Source: an uncultured Colwellia sp.
Lineage (GTDB): Bacteria; Pseudomonadota; Gammaproteobacteria; Enterobacterales; Alteromonadaceae
DNA: 9,905 nt
Reading direction: 5' to 3'
NCBI GenBank assembly: GCA_913020705.1
Contig: CAJWBY010000159.1
Location: forward strand, 1 to 9,905
Below, one piece after another: positions 1 through 5,651 of this stretch (position 1 is the first letter of the stretch; the number at the start of each line of letters is the position of its first letter). The position numbers and the translations under genes are program-made. The notes under the pieces are model-generated. The model searched no databases. It was not told where the DNA came from and saw nothing but the letters and a program-made list of their open reading frames with translations.

Positions 1-67
1 TTTGTTTTTATGTATCATCGCCTCAATTAAAAACATCTCTCTACAAACTTTGACGGACATGACACTC

Positions 68-1243
68 ATGATGAAGAAAACCTTAATTGCTTCTGCACTT
101 ATCGGCTTATTTGCTAGCACGGCAGTTACTGCAAATGACAATACTGAAGAATTACGTAAAGTTATTGCACAACAGCAAGAAGTATTAAAAAGCTTAGAAA
201 AACGTTTAGACGAAACAGAAGAGCGCCTTGAAGCGACTGCTGACCAAATTGAGTCAAGCACTTCAGCGAGCCCATTTTCTAAAACGTCTATAGGTGGTTA
301 CGGTGAGTTGCACTATAACAACTATGAAGATCAAGAAGCGAAAGTTGATTTTCACCGTTTCGTCTTATTCTTTGGTCATGAATTTACTGATAAAATTCGT
401 TTTTTCTCTGAGTTCGAATTAGAACACGCTTTAGTAAAAGACACTGATGATGGTAGTAATGGTGGTGAAGTTGAGCTTGAACAAGCGTATGTTGAGTATG
501 ACTACAGCGATACAATTACCACTAAAACGGGTTTATTCTTAATTCCTGTCGGCATTATTAATGAAACTCATGAGCCACCAACATTTTATGGTGTTGAACG
601 TAATGGTGTTGAAAAGAATATTATTCCAGCAACTTGGTGGGAAGCGGGTGTTGCAGGTAACTTTAAGTTGGCACCTGGTTTAGCAATTGATGCTGCTGTT
701 ACAAGTGGTTTAAAAGTTGGAAGTGACTATAAAATCAGAGGTGGTCGTCAAAAAGTTTCAAATGCCTCTGCTGAAAACTTAGCTTATACCGGTCGTGTAA
801 AATATACTGCGATTCCAGGTTTAGAATTGGCTGCAACGTTACAATATCAAACAGATTTGACTCAAAGCGCTATCGGTATTGATGATGCGTCTGCTACATT
901 ATTTCAAGCACATGCCATTTACCAAGTTGATAACTTCACAGTGCGCGCATTATATGCAACTTGGGATATTGACGGTGCTGAAGCTAAAGCCTTAGGTCGT
1001 GATGAGCAAACAGGTTGGTACATTGAACCTTCATATATGTTTAACGAAGAAGTAGGGGCTTTTGCCCGTTATGCTGAATATAATAATGAAGCTGGCTTAA
1101 GTTCTTCAGATGCTGTTGAGTCAACAAGCGTAGGTATCAACTATTATTTACATGAAAATGTTGTACTAAAAGCTGACATTGAAGAACTAGGTGGCTCTAA
1201 AGACTCCACAGGCTTTAATATAGGGTTTGGTTACCAGTTTTAA
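68..1243 (+). CDS. Outer-membrane porin with N-terminal coiled coil (phosphate-selective porin O/P-like)
   Basis: Predicted outer-membrane beta-barrel channel of 391 residues. Residues 1-22 form a signal peptide (MMKK, hydrophobic core, cleavage near TVTA-like 'AVTA/ND'). Residues 26-63 are Glu/Gln/Lys-rich with heptad spacing (QQQEVLKSLEKRLDETEERL), a periplasmic coiled coil as seen in trimeric porins. From about residue 73 (SIGGYGELHY) alternating strands continue to the end, and the chain closes with an aromatic (FGYQF), the usual barrel-assembly signal. The motif with HRF, SEFELEH, and 'PVGIINETHEPPTFYGVERN' resembles porins annotated as OprO/OprP-like, but I cannot assign a substrate. 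The frame is open upstream to base 2. I chose ATG 68 (MM at 68-73) because it gives a clean signal peptide and has a weak GGAC 9 bases before it; ATG 59 is an alternative. It is followed by its own terminator, so it is probably transcribed mainly alone. Class: high confidence; specificity: unknown. Confidence 0.88.
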   Translation: MMKKTLIASALIGLFASTAVTANDNTEELRKVIAQQQEVLKSLEKRLDETEERLEATADQIESSTSASPFSKTSIGGYGELHYNNYEDQEAKVDFHRFVLFFGHEFTDKIRFFSEFELEHALVKDTDDGSNGGEVELEQAYVEYDYSDTITTKTGLFLIPVGIINETHEPPTFYGVERNGVEKNIIPATWWEAGVAGNFKLAPGLAIDAAVTSGLKVGSDYKIRGGRQKVSNASAENLAYTGRVKYTAIPGLELAATLQYQTDLTQSAIGIDDASATLFQAHAIYQVDNFTVRALYATWDIDGAEAKALGRDEQTGWYIEPSYMFNEEVGAFARYAEYNNEAGLSSSDAVESTSVGINYYLHENVVLKADIEELGGSKDSTGFNIGFGYQF

Positions 1244-1293
1244 TGAGTTTTTATCTTGATGCATTTATTGCATGAGGATGACGCAGTAAATAA

Positions 1294-1330
1294 AAAAGTG
1301 AATGGGGATTATCTCTCATTCACTTTTATA
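1294..1330 (+). terminator. Intrinsic terminator after the porin gene
   Basis: Stem AAAAGTGAATG (1294-1304) pairs perfectly with CATTCACTTTT (1317-1327). GGG/TCT with wobble pairs extends it inward around the loop ATTATC. A short T-rich tail (TATATTTT) follows. It begins about 50 bases after the porin stop codon. Because the next gene starts only 35 bases further on, it separates porin transcription from the FMN-binding/PepSY pair, or lets a fraction read through. Confidence 0.75.
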
Positions 1331-1351
1331 TTTTAAAAATTATTTTTAGTT

Positions 1352-1359
1352 GAGGGGGG
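1352..1359 (+). promoter_or_regulatory. G-rich Shine-Dalgarno for the FMN-binding protein
   Basis: GAGGGGGG lies just before the GTG start at 1363, with the GAGG core 7 bases away. It supports the non-ATG start. An ATG at 1361 overlaps the GTG in another frame (ATGTGG), but that frame closes after about 30 codons without protein-like character. Confidence 0.65.
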
Positions 1360-1362
1360 CAT

Positions 1363-1875
1363 GTGGTTAAAATTATATTCACTTTACTTATCGTGTTTAG
1401 CATACAAACACAGGTATTTGCCAAAGAAACTTACCAAACCTCTAAACAGTTTGTGAGTACTTCTTTTAACGGTGAATTACCAAAATCTAAAGTAATATGG
1501 TTATCTTCTGAAGATAAGGTGGTGATAAGTGAAATAATGAGTCATCAGTACAACCGATTACGCTTAAGGTACTGGCAGCAAGATACTGAAACGGTATGGG
1601 TACTTGAAGAAATAGGAAAAGAAAAGCCAATAACAATTGGCGTGCATATTAAAAATGAACAGATTGTAGACGTTAAAGTATTGGCGTATCGAGAATCTCG
1701 TGGTGATGAAGTTCGGCATGATTTTTTTACTCAGCAGTTTCATTCAGCGTCTTTAACTAAAGAAAACAAGCTTAATCAACATATTGATGGTATAACAGGC
1801 GCAACCATGTCGGTACGGGCACTTACTAAAGTTGCACGATTGGCACTTTGGTTAAATAAAAAGGTAAAAGTTTAA
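1363..1875 (+). CDS. Exported FMN-binding domain protein (predicted covalently flavinylated)
   Basis: Small periplasmic or membrane-associated flavoprotein of 170 residues. Residues 1-20 are a signal peptide ending VFA before KETY. The FMN_bind fold covers about residues 75-160: a strand pair (TIGVHIKNEQIVDVKVLAY), then YRESRGDEVR (109-118) and the hallmark DGITGATMSV (142-151). In this family (RnfG, NqrC, NosR) the second Thr of [S/T]GA[S/T] receives FMN as a phosphoester, attached by the Mg-dependent transferase ApbE; here that residue is T148. No apbE lies in this window, so it would have to be elsewhere in the genome. The start is GTG with a strong G-rich ribosome site. The gene is followed after 49 bases by the PepSY-type membrane protein on the same strand, probably in one operon. 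Such pairs are thought to carry electrons across or along the inner membrane to periplasmic acceptors. The acceptor is not evident. Domain call is firm; role is inferred. Confidence 0.88.
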   Translation: MVKIIFTLLIVFSIQTQVFAKETYQTSKQFVSTSFNGELPKSKVIWLSSEDKVVISEIMSHQYNRLRLRYWQQDTETVWVLEEIGKEKPITIGVHIKNEQIVDVKVLAYRESRGDEVRHDFFTQQFHSASLTKENKLNQHIDGITGATMSVRALTKVARLALWLNKKVKV

Positions 1876-1924
1876 TTTTTTTGCCTATCATCATTTTAGT
1901 TAGATAGGTTTAACTCGTATTAAC

Positions 1925-2689
1925 ATGATTAAGAAAAAATCTACACACTCCATAAGTTATCGTATTATTCGGCATTTAAGAGAATGGCATCGAAAACTTG
2001 GTATATTCTCAGCACTCTTCATTATATTTCTTTCTCTTTCTGGTATTGCTTTAAACCATACGACACTCTTGTCCTTATCTGAAAAATTGATCACCAGTCC
2101 TTTACTGCTAAATCATTATGGTCTTAAACCACCGAGTGATATTCGCTTTTATCAACAAAAAAAATGGCTAGTTACAGAGCAATTTGTATGGGTAGGCGAT
2201 CAACTCGCTTATGAAAGTGATGAGCCGATTATTAGCATAAGTAAATTTCAGACTTATCGATTATTAGCGACTACTAAGCAATTAGTTATCTTTACTGATA
2301 AAGGTGAGCTGGTTGATAAACTTGATAGTTCAAGTGATTTACCTGTACCTATTCAGGCAATGAGCGTTTCAGAAAATAACATACTCTTAAAAACACCCAA
2401 TGGCTATTATCAAGGTGATAGTGATTTCTTTGATTGGCAAAAAATTAATACATTGGTTGAACCTAAGTGGATTACGTCAGAAGTTGTTACAGAGTCAGAA
2501 TCAGCAGCCGCTTCTACACAATATCAGTCTCAGTTTCTAAATTGGGAAAGAGTGATTCTTGATGCCCATTCTGGGCGAATATTTGGAGACTTTGGTGTGA
2601 TACTGATGGACCTTGTCGCTTTTATGCTGATCTTGCTATCGGTTAGCGGAATTTATATGTGGATAAAATATTCAAAGAAGAAACGATAG
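1925..2689 (+). CDS. PepSY-associated two-helix inner-membrane protein
   Basis: A 254-residue inner-membrane protein with the layout of PepSY-associated transmembrane proteins. A basic N-terminus (RHLREWHRKLG) leads into helix 1 (about 26-44, ending SLSGIALNH). A periplasmic region of about 180 residues is rich in short strands. It ends in ILDAHSGRIFGDFG and helix 2 (about 224-248), followed by a basic cytoplasmic tail (KYSKKKR). Conserved-type histidines H22, H45 and H215 sit at the membrane edges; in related PepSY membrane proteins such residues are suspected haem ligands, but that is inference here. Many family members have four helices, so this is the short form. It lies 49 bases after the FMN-binding gene, which supports a shared redox function in which it would pass electrons to the flavin. 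The ribosome site is weak (AGG 16 bases from ATG), so translation may depend on the upstream gene. The stop codon lies inside a hairpin. Confidence 0.8.
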   Translation: MIKKKSTHSISYRIIRHLREWHRKLGIFSALFIIFLSLSGIALNHTTLLSLSEKLITSPLLLNHYGLKPPSDIRFYQQKKWLVTEQFVWVGDQLAYESDEPIISISKFQTYRLLATTKQLVIFTDKGELVDKLDSSSDLPVPIQAMSVSENNILLKTPNGYYQGDSDFFDWQKINTLVEPKWITSEVVTESESAAASTQYQSQFLNWERVILDAHSGRIFGDFGVILMDLVAFMLILLSVSGIYMWIKYSKKKR

Positions 2690-2714
2690 GTTTTAAATAT
2701 TTATCCTATCGTTT
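2681..2714. terminator. Hairpin between convergent genes, probable bidirectional terminator
   Basis: AAACGATAGG (2681-2690) and CCTATCGTTT (2705-2714) are a perfect 10-bp inverted repeat around a 14-base A/T loop. The left arm contains the TAG stop of the PepSY gene (2687-2689). It lies between the rightward PepSY gene and the leftward thioredoxin gene. Neither side carries a perfect T-run (TTTAAG on the plus side, TTTCTTCTTT on the minus side), so termination is likely but not certain. Confidence 0.5.
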
Positions 2715-2763
2715 AAGTTAAAATTTTACTCACACTTAATATCGATTCTTACAAGTTCATCTA

Positions 2764-3252
2764 CTATTTTTTATTAAGTAATGTTTTTAATTCTTCTTCA
2801 TACTTCATTTTTTTACTTTCGGTAAAGCCAACATGTGCACTTACCATTTTTCCTGAACGGTCAATTATGTAACTACTTGGCATTCCTTTTAACTTAAATT
2901 TTCGTGCAACTTTTCCTTTAGGATCATAAAAAACGTTAAAATTAGCAGGGACTTCTGCCAGAAATTCGTCAGCGAGTGCTTTACTGTTATCAACGTTCAC
3001 ACTAATGATAACTAAGCCTTGCTGATGATACTTCTCCTGCATATTGTTCATCCATGGAAACGATTTTCGACAAGGTCCGCACCATGACGCCCAAAAATCT
3101 AAGTAGATCACTTTTCCTTTATGTGACGCAATTAATTTATCAAATTTTTGTTGGACGTTTACCTGACCAAGGGTTTCATCATTACTGAATGCAGAAAAAC
3201 TTAAACAGAAGAATAAAATAAATAACGTTGATACTAATTTTCGAGTGAGCAT
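2764..3252 (-). CDS. TlpA-like periplasmic thiol-disulfide oxidoreductase
   Basis: Thioredoxin-fold protein of 162 residues of the TlpA/ResA type. Residues 1-23 are a signal peptide (MLTRKLVSTLFILFF... ending AFS before NDET). The mature domain begins with VIYLDFWASW, then the redox motif WCGPC (W57, C58, C61). The cis-proline loop GMPSS (P125) is followed by YIID and RSGKMVSAHVGF, the standard C-terminal strands. Such proteins usually keep periplasmic cysteines reduced, for example for cytochrome c maturation, and take electrons from CcdA or DsbD; neither partner is in the window. The gene is convergent with the FMN-binding/PepSY operon and divergent from a small four-cysteine exported protein, which could be its client; that is only a suggestion from proximity. 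I see no good Shine-Dalgarno before the ATG (upstream is A/T-rich), but the signal peptide starts cleanly there. Confidence 0.88.
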   Translation of the reverse strand: MLTRKLVSTLFILFFCLSFSAFSNDETLGQVNVQQKFDKLIASHKGKVIYLDFWASWCGPCRKSFPWMNNMQEKYHQQGLVIISVNVDNSKALADEFLAEVPANFNVFYDPKGKVARKFKLKGMPSSYIIDRSGKMVSAHVGFTESKKMKYEEELKTLLNKK

Positions 3253-3353
3253 ATTGTTTGACTTAATAATTTTTTCTTATTAAAGCATGGATATTTAATT
3301 GAGTGAAGTTTTGCTTAACGAATAAAAGGAAAGTTGTCTTTTGATACATGACT

Positions 3354-3381
3354 AAGGTAAATTGCATGTAATATTTACCTT
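3354..3381. repeat. Perfect inverted repeat upstream of the four-cysteine protein gene
   Basis: AAGGTAAAT (3354-3362) and ATTTACCTT (3373-3381) are exact reverse complements around TGCATGTAAT. The dyad ends 12 bases before the ATG at 3394 and about 100 bases before the divergent thioredoxin start. It could be a repressor operator for either gene, or an RNA hairpin in the 5' leader of the rightward gene. The right arm is followed by only TT, so it is a poor terminator. The rest of this 141-base gap is A/T-rich and shows no confident promoter. Confidence 0.5.
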
Positions 3382-3393
3382 TTAGAAAAAATT

Positions 3394-3882
3394 ATGAAAA
3401 TATTTTTACAGGCATGTTTAGTCTTAATTTGTGTTGCTTTGTCGTCAAGCGTAGCTAATGCCTCGCAAAGTAGAACGCCGGAAGAACTTGAGCACGACAA
3501 ATGGTTGAAACTACGCTTTAGTGAGCAGCATAAAAATTTAATCCCTATCGTGGCTGTAGCCGATATGTTTTTTGCTTGTGATAAGGCTAAAAATAGTGGC
3601 AATGAAAACTATCAAGTAGATGAACTTGTTGAAAGTATGGACCGTAGTTTGCTTGCTGAAAAATTGTCGCATTGCCTCGATGGTCAAGGTATGAAATCAG
3701 ATGTCGCATTAAACTTCGGATTATACGGTTGCTTTTACCAACAATTGAAAAGCTTACCAACAGAAGATAAACAAGAAAAAATGAAAATAGTAACTCAAAG
3801 TATATCTTCGTTGAGCCGAGAGGAAAGGCAAAAAAGTTTTTCGCGTTGTGTAACCGATCAATCGATCAGTTACTTAAAATAA
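3394..3882 (+). CDS. Exported four-cysteine protein of unknown function
   Basis: I do not recognise this 162-residue protein. It starts with a good signal peptide (MKIFLQACLVLICVALSSS, likely cleavage after ANA at 23, before SQSR). The mature part is about 139 residues, hydrophilic and mostly helical by appearance. It has four cysteines (C62, C94, C113, C152), an even number compatible with two disulfides. Segments include RTPEELEHDKWLKLRF, ADMFFACDKAKN and the C-terminal SLSREERQKSFSRC. No catalytic motif or membrane segment is visible after the signal. No lipobox fits: C8 and C13 lie within the hydrophobic core and lack the usual preceding residues. It stands alone: divergent from the thioredoxin gene, convergent with the spermidine-synthase-like gene, and closed by a strong terminator. 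It has no clear Shine-Dalgarno. The signal peptide, normal codon use and terminator argue that it is a real gene. Confidence 0.8.
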   Translation: MKIFLQACLVLICVALSSSVANASQSRTPEELEHDKWLKLRFSEQHKNLIPIVAVADMFFACDKAKNSGNENYQVDELVESMDRSLLAEKLSHCLDGQGMKSDVALNFGLYGCFYQQLKSLPTEDKQEKMKIVTQSISSLSREERQKSFSRCVTDQSISYLK

Positions 3883-3906
3883 TATATAGATGTTTTGGCA
3901 TGTATT

Positions 3907-3931
3907 AAAGGAGCCTTTAGGCTCCTTTTTT
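3907..3931 (+). terminator. Strong intrinsic terminator after the four-cysteine protein gene
   Basis: AAAGGAGCC (3907-3915), loop TTTA, then GGCTCC (3920-3925) followed by six T. The A-run pairs with the start of the T-run. It begins 24 bases after the stop codon at 3882 and is a textbook rho-independent terminator. On the other strand the tail is only TTT, so it may stop the convergent leftward gene (ending at 3969) less efficiently. Confidence 0.92.
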
Positions 3932-3968
3932 ATATTCAGGATTAACAGTAAATGGTTAAGTTGAACGT

Positions 3969-4871
3969 TTAATTGTTAAGCAAATTAGCAGGTGAGAACT
4001 GGTCAGTTAAAATTTTAGTGTTCTCAGGCCAGTCTTGCTCGATACTCGTTGATGTCATCTGATTACTTACTTGCTCTAAGTCTACCCCAAAAGGTGTTAA
4101 CCTATCTTTTAATGCGCTTACACGCTGATTAATTAGCGTTAAACTGGGCAACTTGCCATTAGCGGCTAAAATAATTCGATTACTATTTTTATAATTTCTA
4201 ACGTTAAAGAAATGGCCAAATACTGATTTATAGGTTGCAGATTCATGTGCATATAAATCACTCACCGAAAAAGTGTTAGCACTTAATACTCCATCTTTAT
4301 TCAGTAGACTTTTCGTTTCTTGAATGAACTCCTGCGTTAATAGATGTTCTGGAATGTAGTCGCCATTAAATGCGTCAAGAATTATCCAATCGTATTTTTG
4401 CTTTTTTATGATTGCCCGTTTAATAAAAATTCTCCCGTCTTGTATGACCGATGTAATATTTTGGTTTTCAAGAAAGCCAAAATATTGACGAGCAACTTTT
4501 ACAACCGCGGGATCTATTTCTACATTGGTAATAATACTTTTTGGGTAAAGTTGATGTAAGGTGTTTGACATAGTACCGCCACCTAAGCCAATGATAAGAA
4601 TATTTTTGGGCTCTTCAATGAGCAACAAGCCTGAAAATAAAAGTTTAGTATAATTAAATACTAATCGTTGAGGGTCACTTTTATATAAACAGCTTTGATT
4701 CGTTTTATTTGATTTAACATTAAATTTTAAACAGCGTGAATCACCTTTATCATCAACCAAAATATTGCGATATAACGAACGTTCTTGGTGAATAACTTCT
4801 GCTGAAATACTTGTAGTAAAACCTAATAACAAGCAAAAGAAAGTTAACATCGAAATATAAAATTTATTCAT
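3969..4871 (-). CDS. Spermidine synthase-like protein with N-terminal signal or anchor segment
   Basis: A 300-residue protein with the SAM-dependent aminopropyltransferase (spermine/spermidine synthase) fold. Residues 1-24 look like a signal peptide or membrane anchor (KFYISMLTFFCLLLGF, then TTSISA/EV). After a strand region (QERSLYRNILV) comes the nucleotide-binding loop ILIIGLGGGT (G95-G99 core), NVEIDP (E118, D120) and DGR (145-147). The active-site loop is DAFNGDYIP (D166 onward), and the C-terminal TDQFSPANLL is typical of bacterial 'spermidine synthase-like' domains. Classical SpeE has DxxDP in the active loop; here the second Asp position is N169, so true spermidine synthesis is doubtful. 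It overlaps the upstream membrane-protein gene by 8 bases (ATGAATAA). I chose ATG 4871 over the GTG at 4880 because AGGT lies 7 bases before it. Domain call is firm; the reaction is unknown and methyltransferase-like activity is possible. Confidence 0.82.
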   Translation of the reverse strand: MNKFYISMLTFFCLLLGFTTSISAEVIHQERSLYRNILVDDKGDSRCLKFNVKSNKTNQSCLYKSDPQRLVFNYTKLLFSGLLLIEEPKNILIIGLGGGTMSNTLHQLYPKSIITNVEIDPAVVKVARQYFGFLENQNITSVIQDGRIFIKRAIIKKQKYDWIILDAFNGDYIPEHLLTQEFIQETKSLLNKDGVLSANTFSVSDLYAHESATYKSVFGHFFNVRNYKNSNRIILAANGKLPSLTLINQRVSALKDRLTPFGVDLEQVSNQMTSTSIEQDWPENTKILTDQFSPANLLNN

Positions 4872-5520
4872 GAACAGCACCTATTGCATTTACGTTGAGA
4901 GGTTTGGCGGATTTATTTAAGAAAATAGCAAAAACACCTAACATGCCCAGTACTGAACTAAATACCATAATGATATTGTCTACTTCAAAAAACAGCACAA
5001 AATAAAATGAAGTAATAATTGTACCTAATGCACTGCCCAGCGTGGAAACAAAGTAAAGTTTCCCTGCTGTTTGCCCACTGCTATCTTTATCTGTTACTAA
5101 CAAACGAACTGAATAAGGTGAGATCATGCCCAATATTATCGTTGGAATAAAAAATAATGCAGCACAAGCAAGTAAAGAGCCATAACGAGAATCTTCAACA
5201 TTCAGGAATATGACTTCCATAATTGGTGTCGACCATATAGCGACGGGCAAAATCGTAATGCTTGCTAATACAAAGATAAAGCCATATTTTTTTAAAGAAG
5301 CATTTTGAGTTGATAACTTCCCTCCGGCAAGATAGCCAAATGATAAGCTCAACATAAAGACTGTAATGATACTGCCCCAAATATGCACACTACTACCAAA
5401 AAATGGTGCCAGAATTCTACCGCCTAAAAGCTCAATGCCCATAATGCAAAAGCCACTTGAGAAAGCGAGTAGATAAATAAAAAGGTTTTGCCATGAAGGT
5501 TTATTTTGTTGTTCGGTCAT
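4864..5520 (-). CDS. Six-helix membrane protein, N-terminal half of a 'fused MFS/spermidine synthase' type
   Basis: A 218-residue integral membrane protein. Predicted helices lie at about 12-33, 46-66, 79-97, 115-135, 152-178 and 181-202. The start of the protein carries the pattern found in the membrane half of bacterial fused MFS/spermidine synthase proteins: GIELLGGRILAPFFGSS, then HIWGSIITVFMLSLSFGYLAGGKLS. The fourth segment ends ISPYSVRLL and the fifth begins GKLYFVSTLGSALGT. In the fused homologues a synthase domain follows on the same chain; here it is the next gene, overlapping by 8 bases, so the two products very likely form a complex. With six helices the C-terminus would be cytoplasmic. 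Twelve-helix MFS symmetry is absent, and transport activity should not be assumed. No good Shine-Dalgarno precedes ATG 5520. Confidence 0.8.
   Translation of the reverse strand: MTEQQNKPSWQNLFIYLLAFSSGFCIMGIELLGGRILAPFFGSSVHIWGSIITVFMLSLSFGYLAGGKLSTQNASLKKYGFIFVLASITILPVAIWSTPIMEVIFLNVEDSRYGSLLACAALFFIPTIILGMISPYSVRLLVTDKDSSGQTAGKLYFVSTLGSALGTIITSFYFVLFFEVDNIIMVFSSVLGMLGVFAIFLNKSAKPLNVNAIGAVHE
4879..4882 (-). promoter_or_regulatory. Shine-Dalgarno that fixes the start of the spermidine synthase-like gene
   Basis: On the minus strand AGGT lies 7 bases before ATG 4871, inside the last codons of the membrane-protein gene. It overlaps the alternative GTG start at 4880, which has no ribosome site of its own. 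The arrangement implies translational coupling of the two genes. Confidence 0.55.
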
Positions 5521-5541
5521 TTATGTTTATCTGTAGTTTGT

Positions 5542-5569
5542 ATAGTAAGTATTTCTATATTAACGACAA
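5542..5569 (-). promoter_or_regulatory. Possible promoter for the membrane protein / spermidine synthase-like pair
   Basis: On the minus strand TTGTCG (5569-5564) and TACTAT (5547-5542) are separated by 16 bases, each matching four of six sigma-70 consensus positions. It is placed between the uvrA terminator and the ATG at 5520. The match is modest and the region is A/T-rich, so chance is a real alternative. Confidence 0.3.
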
Positions 5570-5610
5570 AAGGCGCGTAGTCCAAATCAATTTGAACTAC
5601 GCGCCTTTTT
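5568..5610 (-). terminator. Long intrinsic terminator after uvrA
   Basis: AGGCGCGTAGT (5571-5581) pairs with ACTACGCGCCT (5596-5606). After one mismatch the arms continue as CAAAT/ATTTG, giving a stem of about 16 pairs. The arms are flanked by A and T runs, so it is symmetrical. On the minus strand it ends in TTTTG and lies about 45 bases past the uvrA stop. There is no plus-strand gene directly upstream, so its main job is to end uvrA and insulate the next leftward pair. Confidence 0.87.
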
Positions 5611-5651
5611 GTTTGTTAATATTTATTTCTATTTTTTAGTTAAGTGTATAG

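Noticed and set aside
2..67. Upstream extension of the porin frame from a TTG at base 2
   Set aside because: It would put a poorly matching stretch before a complete signal peptide. The MM at 68-73 gives a normal secretion signal.
1259..1273. Short hairpin ATGCA/TGCAT after the porin stop
   Set aside because: It has only five pairs, is A/T-rich and has no T-run. The real terminator lies just downstream at 1294.
1361..1456. ATG-started frame overlapping the GTG start of the FMN-binding gene
   Set aside because: It closes after about 30 codons, has no protein-like features, and the GTG frame carries the signal peptide and domain.
3375..3602. 75-codon leftward open frame opposite the four-cysteine protein gene
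   Set aside because: It lies antisense to a gene with a signal peptide and terminator. It has no ribosome site or recognisable motif.
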